Positions 6,723 to 11,399 of a DNA stretch of 11,399 bases are shown one piece after another. Position 1 is the stretch's first letter. Every line of letters starts with the position of its first letter. The translations under genes were made by a program, and so were the position numbers. The notes beneath the pieces were generated by a model, which did not search any database, was not told where the DNA came from, and saw only the letters and a program-made list of their open reading frames with translations. The stretch comes from Thermoplasmata archaeon (GTDB taxonomy: Archaea; Thermoplasmatota; Thermoplasmata; Lutacidiplasmatales; UBA184), in contig JASHPV010000155.1 in the NCBI GenBank assembly GCA_030037875.1, forward strand, positions 1-11,399, given 5' to 3'.

Positions 6723-7460
6723 GTGGCGCGTCTTCCCCGCCGAGCAACTCGGACACGCGAGCTTCGAGTCGACTCCGACTTCCGGTACGACGTCGGCCGC
6801 GCGCGACGGATCGGCGCCCCCGAGGTTATCCTCGGCGAGGGGAAGAGCCCGACCCAGCTCGTGCGAATCTTGCGGGCCCTGCATCGAGAAGGGCTCGGCG
6901 CGCTCGTGTCGCGGCCCACGGGGACGCAGCGCCAGAGGCTGATCGCCGCGCGTCGCGACGGTCTCCCGGTCGAGCTCCTCCCGGGCGCGCGGATCGCCCG
7001 ACTCGCAGGCCCGTTGTCGGACCCGGTCGATCGGGGGCCCGTGGCGTTGCTGGCCGCGGGCACAAGCGATGCTCCCATTGCAGAAGAAGCTCGGCATCTT
7101 CTCGAATCCGTCGGTGTGGAAGTGCTGACCGCCTACGACGTGGGGGTCGCCGGGCTCCATCGTCTGCAGCGAGCGCTCCGGGTGATCGAGCGAAGGAACC
7201 CCCGGGTCTACCTGGTGTTCGCGGGCCGGGAAGGCGCGTTGCCCACGGTCGTCGCGGGCCTCGTACCCGCACCGGTGGTGGGGGTCCCCGTCTCGACCGG
7301 ATATGGTCGAGGAGGGCGGGGGGAGGCGGCCTTGATGGCCATGTTGCAGTCGTGCGCTCCGATCGCGGTGGTGAACATCGATGGGGGGGTACCCGCCGCC
7401 CTGTTCGCACTGCAGCTCCTCGCGGGGGACCGTCGGGGTCGGGAAGTCCGTCCCCGCTGA
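6723..7460 (+). CDS. larB: LarB, pyridinium-3,5-biscarboxylic acid mononucleotide synthase
   Basis: LarB carboxylates and hydrolyses nicotinic acid adenine dinucleotide to make P2CMN, the first step toward the nickel pincer nucleotide cofactor used by LarA-type racemases and epimerases. The C-terminal domain is AIR-carboxylase-like (PurE-like), about residues 105-240. Motifs: GEGKSP at 38-43, LAAGTSDAPIAEEA at 110-123, YDVGVAGLHR at 138-147, VFAGREGALP at 165-174, GVPVSTGYG at 187-195, EAALMAMLQSCAP at 201-213 and VVNIDGG at 216-222. Cys211 in QSCAP matches the cysteine that forms the substrate adduct in characterised LarB. The length is 245 aa, and the N-terminal helical region is somewhat shorter than usual. 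The GTG start lies 25 bases from a TATA box, so it is probably leaderless. No larC, larE or larA is in the window, and the next gene is unrelated. Confidence 0.93.
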   Translation: MARLPRRATRTRELRVDSDFRYDVGRARRIGAPEVILGEGKSPTQLVRILRALHREGLGALVSRPTGTQRQRLIAARRDGLPVELLPGARIARLAGPLSDPVDRGPVALLAAGTSDAPIAEEARHLLESVGVEVLTAYDVGVAGLHRLQRALRVIERRNPRVYLVFAGREGALPTVVAGLVPAPVVGVPVSTGYGRGGRGEAALMAMLQSCAPIAVVNIDGGVPAALFALQLLAGDRRGREVRPR

Positions 7461-7503
7461 ACCCCGATACCCTTTTCTGACGTGAGACCGGTTGGCGTCC
7501 GGG

Positions 7504-8409
7504 ATGGCGCCGAAGCCTCGTCCGCAGGACGCGGACCGCGAGGAGGAGCGCGCCGAGCGCCACCGCTTGGACCAGCTCGACGCGAAAATTCGCGAGCTAC
7601 GACCCAAGCGTCACGCGCTCATCCAGGAAGTACTCAAACTCTCTGACGAACAGCGGGATATGTTCAACCGACGGGCGCCCCAGCAGGCCCGGCTCGAGGA
7701 GCTCAACGACGCCCATCGGAAGCTCGGGCGGGACCTCGGCCACATTCGGAGCGAGCTCGACCAGGCCCGGCGTGTCCGGGACGAGCGCCTCGCCACCGTA
7801 CGGGAGCTTCGGGCTGCCATGCCCAAGTCCGCGCGGTCCGCGGTGGACCAGCTCAAGAAGGAGATGAACAAGCTCGAGCTCCAACAGCAGACGCGGGCCG
7901 TTCCTCTCGACGAGGAGAACGCCCTGATCGACCGCATGCGCCAGTTGCGGAAGGAGATCGCCGTGGCCGATTCTGAGGCCGCGGAAGTGGCGCGGCGCGG
8001 GGAGACTCTGCGGGCGGCCGAAGTCGCCTTCGAATCGGCCCGGGCGGATGTGGACCGACTCCGAAAAGCGCTCGACGATCAACGGGCGGCGCGAGACCAG
8101 GCCATGGAGACCCTCAAGGGCGAACTCGTGGCTGCGGGCCAGGGGATGGCACGCCTCCGAGAAATGAGTCAGGCCCGGGGCATGGTGCGGCGTCAGTTGG
8201 ACGAGATCGACCGGACGCTACGCGGCATGGAACGGGAATTCGACGAGCTCCGACGGCAGTACCGAGCCCGTCGAGGCGAGGCCCGCCGAGTGGTCGTCGA
8301 ACACAACCGCTCTGCCCGTCGCGCCGTCTCCGACCCCTCGGAGATGGACCGTGCCGTGGACGATCGCATGGAGCAGTTGCTCAAGGAAGGGAAGATCCGG
8401 CTGACCTGA
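7504..8409 (+). CDS. COG1340-type archaeal coiled-coil protein
   Basis: A cytosolic, highly charged helical protein of unknown function, 301 aa from the ATG. Almost the whole length (about residues 8-270) is predicted coiled coil, dense in Arg, Glu, Lys and Gln with regular leucines. A break around VRELRAAMPKSARSAVDQL and the segment LELQQQTRAVPLDEENALID resemble the conserved hairpin region of COG1340, the 'uncharacterized archaeal coiled-coil protein' group, often misannotated as phosphoserine phosphatase. The C-terminal LLKEGKIRL is also typical. There is no signal peptide, membrane segment, or Walker motif, which argues against SMC/Rad50. An in-frame TTG at 7492 would add four residues; ATG is preferred. 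No Shine-Dalgarno is visible; the T-rich CCTTTTC about 30 bases upstream could be a weak promoter. It follows larB by 43 bases and converges on the FKBP gene with a 7-bp gap. Confidence 0.88.
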   Translation: MAPKPRPQDADREEERAERHRLDQLDAKIRELRPKRHALIQEVLKLSDEQRDMFNRRAPQQARLEELNDAHRKLGRDLGHIRSELDQARRVRDERLATVRELRAAMPKSARSAVDQLKKEMNKLELQQQTRAVPLDEENALIDRMRQLRKEIAVADSEAAEVARRGETLRAAEVAFESARADVDRLRKALDDQRAARDQAMETLKGELVAAGQGMARLREMSQARGMVRRQLDEIDRTLRGMEREFDELRRQYRARRGEARRVVVEHNRSARRAVSDPSEMDRAVDDRMEQLLKEGKIRLT

Positions 8410-8416
8410 CGGCGCG

Positions 8417-9382
8417 TTACCCCACCACGCCGGGCGGGGGCGGGAAGATGTCGATCACGGTGACGACGAAGATGAGTACCTGTCCCTGCACCTCTTCATT
8501 GAAGTTCTCCGTGTAGGTTCCCGCCGTTGGGTCGACGGCGCTCACGATGAACTGGTCGTTGGTCGAGGAGGTGCAGGGGCCGGTGTGGTTGAAGTCCGTT
8601 CCGAGCAGGTGGCCGGCCTCGCCGGGGGTGAGCTCGTTGACGAGCGTGATGGTCCCGGCTCCGTTTGGGGTCCCGGCGATCGCCGATACGAGCACCGGCC
8701 ATCCGGCGGGGGAAGCGACGTATCCCACCGACGGGAGATTCTCGATCGTGACGAAGGAGCTGTTCGCGGCCAGAATCGTAACGTTCCACCCGTAATCGGG
8801 GTCCGGGAACGTCACCCCCGTCAAGGGGGTCACCCCGACGTATTGGGCCGCAAACGCCGAGGCGGAAAGCGTGTGGATCACGGGGAGAGTGTAGGTGAGC
8901 GGCAAGGTGCGTAGACACGCCGGGTCTTGGGGACCGTATCCCAGGTCGGGCGGAACGACGATCGTGTGCGATTGATTCCCGCGAAGGCCGATGAGACCCT
9001 CCCAGAATCCGGTGACCACCGAGACGAAGGTGTCGTTCCCGATCGCGTAGCCGCTGGTGGGCGCGTTGGGCCCGATGTACACGCCGAGCGGCGTGTAGCT
9101 TGCCTCGGAACCGCGGTACTTGAACCCGACGGATTTGGGGTACGATGCATTGTTGACTGCCACCGAGTAGATCGAGGTGTCAAACACGCGCCCGGAGTCG
9201 GGGCCGCTGCCAAAATAGCCAATGTAGTTGACCGTGGCGTTTCCCCCGAACTGGGCGGTCAGGACCGAGGGCGGACTTCCGGGGCGAGAGTGGTAATAGG
9301 CGAAGCCGGCGAGTCCGCCGGCGGCGACGAGGGTGATCACGATGAGAACGACGAACGCGGTCCGGGACGGTGGTTCAGCCAT
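8417..9382 (-). CDS. Membrane-anchored extracytoplasmic FKBP-type peptidyl-prolyl cis-trans isomerase
   Basis: A predicted surface-exposed folding catalyst, 321 aa. Residues 8-30 form an N-terminal membrane anchor or uncleaved signal. FKBP blocks follow: GNATVNYIGYF at 47-57 with GRVFDTS at 64-70, VVTGFWEGLIGLRGNQSHTI at 122-141, VPPDLGYGP at 143-151, and a last strand NFNEEVQGQVLIFVVTVIDI at 293-312 that corresponds to the SlyD/archaeal 'DFNHPLAG..L.F' element. Between YG (150) and this strand lies an insert of about 135 residues, where SlyD-type FKBPs carry a smaller insert-in-flap chaperone domain; another insert of about 45 residues follows FDTS. Seven N-X-S/T sequons (Asn48, 78, 116, 136, 200, 207, 265) and two cysteines (156, 270) fit an extracytoplasmic, glycosylated protein. 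Some FKBP active-site aromatics cannot be placed by eye, so catalytic activity is not certain. Confidence 0.85.
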   Translation of the reverse strand: MAEPPSRTAFVVLIVITLVAAGGLAGFAYYHSRPGSPPSVLTAQFGGNATVNYIGYFGSGPDSGRVFDTSIYSVAVNNASYPKSVGFKYRGSEASYTPLGVYIGPNAPTSGYAIGNDTFVSVVTGFWEGLIGLRGNQSHTIVVPPDLGYGPQDPACLRTLPLTYTLPVIHTLSASAFAAQYVGVTPLTGVTFPDPDYGWNVTILAANSSFVTIENLPSVGYVASPAGWPVLVSAIAGTPNGAGTITLVNELTPGEAGHLLGTDFNHTGPCTSSTNDQFIVSAVDPTAGTYTENFNEEVQGQVLIFVVTVIDIFPPPPGVVG

Positions 9383-9448
9383 GGTGAAGGAACGTGAGGG
9401 GGGTCAGTATGTCGTGGGTCTCTTCACGGGTTATCGGAGAGACAGGTG

Positions 9449-9521
9449 CTCCTCATTCCCCCCGCCTCCGAAAGCCCGCTTCATATAAACCCAACTGCGC
9501 GCGGGAGTTCTCCTCATTCCC
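9449..9521. repeat. Pair of 12-bp direct repeats flanking a TATA-like motif
   Basis: CTCCTCATTCCC occurs at 9449-9460 and again at 9510-9521 (minus strand GGGAATGAGGAG), start to start 61 bases apart. The second copy contains the stop codon of the RPA-associated gene. The TATA-like CATATAAAC lies between them, and the first copy coincides with the transcription start that box would give toward the FKBP gene. The role is unknown; chance is possible. Confidence 0.4.
9482..9490 (-). promoter_or_regulatory. Candidate TATA box in the gap upstream of the FKBP gene
   Basis: The minus strand reads GTTTATATG, the strongest AT-rich box in the 131-bp gap 9383-9513. It predicts a transcription start near 9460 and therefore a leader of about 78 bases before the FKBP ATG, unlike the leaderless pattern elsewhere in the window. 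A weaker CATACTG near 9404-9410 sits at the leaderless distance and is the alternative promoter. No RNA fold or riboswitch was recognised in the leader. Confidence 0.4.
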
Positions 9522-10470
9522 GGGGCGGTCCTTCGGCCCGCCGGAACTTCCCGACCAGGGGTTCCTCGAGGGTGCCGTTCTCGGAAAGATAGTTGAGCAG
9601 CTCCTCCATTCGCTCCCCGTCGAGTCCGTGCCGGGCCGCACGTTCGGCGAGCTCGTCCATGTCGGCGTACCCGTCCGGCGACTTGTCTGACAGTTCGTCC
9701 AGGATCTCGAGGAGGCGGCCCTCTAGCCCCTGCATCCCTGGAGGCGAGGTGGGGGCCTTCGGGAGTTTCGGAGAACGGACCGACCGGATAACGTCGGCTT
9801 GCGACCCTGGCGGCCGGCTTCCCGTGATCGGTGATGGTTCGGCCACGGGGGGCCCTCCTAGGGCGATGAAGACGGCCCGAAGAGATCCGTAGTACGGCGT
9901 CGCGTCGAGCGCAGGGTATCGAGCGATCGACGAACGGGCCCCACGGACCCAGGAAGGCGAAACTCCCGCTCGGGCGAGTTCCGCGTCGGACGGGGGTGCA
10001 GGGGACCTCAACTGGAGAACGAGCTGTAGCCGCTCCAGCGTCTGGACCGCCGTCTCTGCGGTGAGCGTGCGGAAGTCGACGTCCGGCAACGGCTGAACGG
10101 CTTCCACGCGGACGGAACAGGAAGGGGCGGCACCGACGCCCCGGGAGAGCGCGGCCTTTCCGATAACGAGCGCCCGCGTGGGTTGGGAGATTTTGGCAAG
10201 GTCGGATTGACCTTGGGGTTGGTACGAGCCCGCCGTTACCAGAACCGTGCCGGTGGCATCCGACAAACGCGAACGCACGAATCCCCCGGTGGCGTTGCCT
10301 CCTCCCCCCTCCATCGGACTGACCATGCCGGGGAGCAGGACGCGGTTCATTCGCGCGCCGAGGGGAGAGATGACGTACGACGGCGATTTCTCTCCGGTTC
10401 CCCGTTCTTCGACGGACGAGGCCAACAGCTCGCTGGCGAAGACCCGCCAGGCCAGCTCTCGTCCCGTCAA
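9514..10470 (-). CDS. RPA-associated protein (Rpap, COG3390): OB fold plus C-terminal winged helix
   Basis: The accessory partner of the archaeal single-strand DNA-binding protein RPA, encoded next to it. Starting at the TTG at 10470 it is 318 aa. The N-terminal part shows the family pattern: RELAWRVFASELLASS at 4-19, SYVISPLGARMNRVLLPGMV at 31-50, FVRSRLSDATGTVLVTAGSY at 64-83, RALVIGKAAL at 99-108 and VEAVQPLPD at 122-130, together one OB fold. A helical segment (about 136-200) and a disordered proline-rich linker (205-245) lead to a predicted winged helix at about 247-310, an OB plus winged-helix order like RPA32. The frame stays open to a TTG at 10542, but conservation begins at LTGRELAW. 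The TTG start overlaps the RPA stop (TTGA) and has GGAG eight bases upstream, so translation is coupled to RPA. Confidence 0.88.
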   Translation of the reverse strand: MTGRELAWRVFASELLASSVEERGTGEKSPSYVISPLGARMNRVLLPGMVSPMEGGGGNATGGFVRSRLSDATGTVLVTAGSYQPQGQSDLAKISQPTRALVIGKAALSRGVGAAPSCSVRVEAVQPLPDVDFRTLTAETAVQTLERLQLVLQLRSPAPPSDAELARAGVSPSWVRGARSSIARYPALDATPYYGSLRAVFIALGGPPVAEPSPITGSRPPGSQADVIRSVRSPKLPKAPTSPPGMQGLEGRLLEILDELSDKSPDGYADMDELAERAARHGLDGERMEELLNYLSENGTLEEPLVGKFRRAEGPPRE

Positions 10471-11399
10471 GGGGGCCGCTCCGCCAGTCGGTGAGCGAGG
10501 GCCCCGACCGCCAGTTCCGGGTCGGCCGCAACTTCTTCGCAAAAGGTGGGGAAGACGGCGAGGCCGAAATCGTCGACCCGGGCCCGGCCTCGGACCCGCA
10601 GTCTTCGGCCCACGAGTTGGACCCGGAGCGCGCGTTCGATTAGGGCCGGGTCCGGATCCCGCGAGAGCCTTTCCACGAACTGAGGCAGGGACTGGCCCGT
10701 CAGCTTCTCGCTGAGGTCGCGCGGAAGGTTGACGGTGGCAACGCCGGTGCCGTCGTCGAGGAGGACTCGGACGCGAAGGTCGGGGGTCCCTTCCACGGCC
10801 CCATGGAGCCGACAGATCTCGTCCCGGAGTATCCGGGCGCAGGTAGGACAGCGACGCACCACGCCACTTGGAGCACCTATGCCGACGACGAGGCCTTCGG
10901 CTTGAATGTCGGGACCGCCGCCGCGGGACTCGAGCGTCCCGAGTGAAAGGCTCCAGGCAGACGCCGGCGGGACCGGTTGGACCCGATCGGAAGCGATACC
11001 CTCCACGTGGCTCCGTTCGTCCAGCGTGACCTCCGGTACTCCACGGAAAAGCCGCACGTAGCCGCCCGCGATGCGTACCGTGTCACCGGGCTTGAGGCGG
11101 AAATCCACCCATGACGTAAATGCGATCGCACCCGAGCCGTCTGCCAGGTGTCCGGAATGAACCTCCCGGCGCTCCTCCCCCACCGTGACGCTCCGTACGG
11201 AGACATCGACGACCCGCACTTCTAGCCGGAACGCCTCGGTCCTGGGCCTGAGCTCCGCGACCCCCTTCAGGGGGAGGTCCGCCGTGTCGGGCGAAGGAAG
11301 TTCCAGGTCGCTCGCCGGCTGGATCCGGGTCGACCACCCGAACGACAGCTCGGGTCGCTCCCGGAACTCTCGCACTTGGGCGTTCACCGCACGAAGAAC
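10467..11399 (-). CDS. rpa: Archaeal replication protein A, zinc-finger single-strand DNA-binding protein (5' end outside window)
   Basis: It binds single-stranded DNA in replication, recombination and repair. The 310 visible residues are the C-terminal part. The frame is open to the window edge, and the first residues (AVNAQVREF, then RPELSFGWSTRI) look like the last strands of another OB fold, so the gene is cut rather than starting at the GTG at 11387. Counting from that GTG as residue 1, a complete OB fold spans about 52-131 (EERREVHSGHLADGSGAIAF at 71-90, GDTVRIAGGYVRLF at 101-114). A third OB-type domain spans about 161-284 and carries a zinc site CPTC..ICRLH: Cys180, Cys183, Cys192 and His195 (C-x2-C-x8-C-x2-H). 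Asp-Gly-Thr-Gly at 212-215 is a typical OB turn of that domain. The stop TGA overlaps the TTG start of the Rpap gene. Confidence 0.93.
   Translation of the reverse strand, partial: VLRAVNAQVREFRERPELSFGWSTRIQPASDLELPSPDTADLPLKGVAELRPRTEAFRLEVRVVDVSVRSVTVGEERREVHSGHLADGSGAIAFTSWVDFRLKPGDTVRIAGGYVRLFRGVPEVTLDERSHVEGIASDRVQPVPPASAWSLSLGTLESRGGGPDIQAEGLVVGIGAPSGVVRRCPTCARILRDEICRLHGAVEGTPDLRVRVLLDDGTGVATVNLPRDLSEKLTGQSLPQFVERLSRDPDPALIERALRVQLVGRRLRVRGRARVDDFGLAVFPTFCEEVAADPELAVGALAHRLAERPP
10479..10482 (-). promoter_or_regulatory. Ribosome binding site of the RPA-associated gene
   Basis: GGAG (within GGCGGAG) on the minus strand lies eight bases before the TTG at 10470, inside the end of rpa. 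It supports the TTG in the TTGA overlap as the start, in agreement with where family similarity begins. Confidence 0.45.

Noticed and set aside
7471..7477. T-rich CCTTTTC after larB as an archaeal terminator
   Set aside because: A run of only four T is weak; it could equally be a poor promoter for the coiled-coil gene, so neither is claimed.
7504..8409. SMC/Rad50-like ATPase
   Set aside because: Only coiled coil is present; no Walker A, Walker B or ABC signature.
9424..9456. Ten-codon minus-strand open frame (ATG at 9456 to TGA at 9424) in the FKBP leader
   Set aside because: Too short to support as a leader peptide, without a ribosome binding site or a residue bias that suggests attenuation.
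9431..10531. Minus-strand open frame of 366 codons overlapping the Rpap gene
   Set aside because: Arg/Gly/Pro-rich with no family pattern; it is the shifted frame of the Rpap gene, whose own frame has conserved blocks.
1..11399. CRISPR array, tRNA or rRNA genes, IS elements, phage or defence genes
   Set aside because: No regularly spaced repeats, no terminal inverted repeats, no transposase, integrase or nuclease motifs and no tRNA-like cloverleaf noticed on reading both strands.

Overview
The window looks like a compact, high-GC (about two thirds G+C by eye) archaeal chromosome segment. The archaeal markers are an aIF1A-type translation initiation factor, a zinc-finger RPA paired with an Rpap-like (COG3390) gene, a COG1340-type archaeal coiled-coil protein, and TATA-like boxes 25-28 bases before GTG start codons at three loci (leaderless promoters). 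The gene set would suit an uncultured Thermoplasmatota-type archaeon, but that is inference from gene content; no rRNA gene or other phylogenetic marker was tested. Nothing indicates a plasmid, prophage, IS element or CRISPR array. All genes look ordinary in composition and intact except where the window edges cut them.

Layout. (1) Bases 1-66 hold the 3' end of an unidentified plus-strand gene. (2) Bases 76-2895, minus strand: a COG2159-type amidohydrolase, aIF1A and a fused NAD(P)HX epimerase/dehydratase (Nnr). aIF1A has its own TATA box lying on the stop codon of the amidohydrolase gene. (3) Bases 3030-3689, plus strand: a two-pass membrane protein with a bacterial-PH-like (bPH2/YdbS) domain. 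(4) Bases 3711-6660, minus strand: a tight acyl-CoA dehydrogenase - etfB - etfA operon, a complete oxidation and electron-transfer module. (5) Bases 6723-7460, plus strand: larB, the first enzyme of nickel-pincer-nucleotide synthesis, diverging from the dehydrogenase across a 62-bp gap with one TATA box that can be read both ways. (6) Bases 7504-8409, plus strand: the COG1340 coiled-coil protein. (7) Bases 8417-9382, minus strand: a membrane-anchored, extracytoplasmic FKBP-type prolyl isomerase with seven N-glycosylation sequons. (8) Bases 9514-11399, minus strand: an RPA-associated OB-fold/winged-helix protein translationally coupled (TTGA overlap) to RPA, whose 5' end lies outside the window.

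The genes fall into independent housekeeping modules rather than one new system: translation and metabolite repair, acyl-CoA oxidation with ETF, Ni-cofactor synthesis, surface protein folding, and single-strand DNA binding. There is no gene-free stretch above 300 bases. The longest gaps are 2896-3029 and 9383-9513, and both carry candidate promoters. I did not find convincing evidence of an undescribed multi-gene system. The best leads are the shared bidirectional promoter, the isolated larB, the divergent FKBP, and the unexplained short repeats around the TATA motif at 9482-9490.
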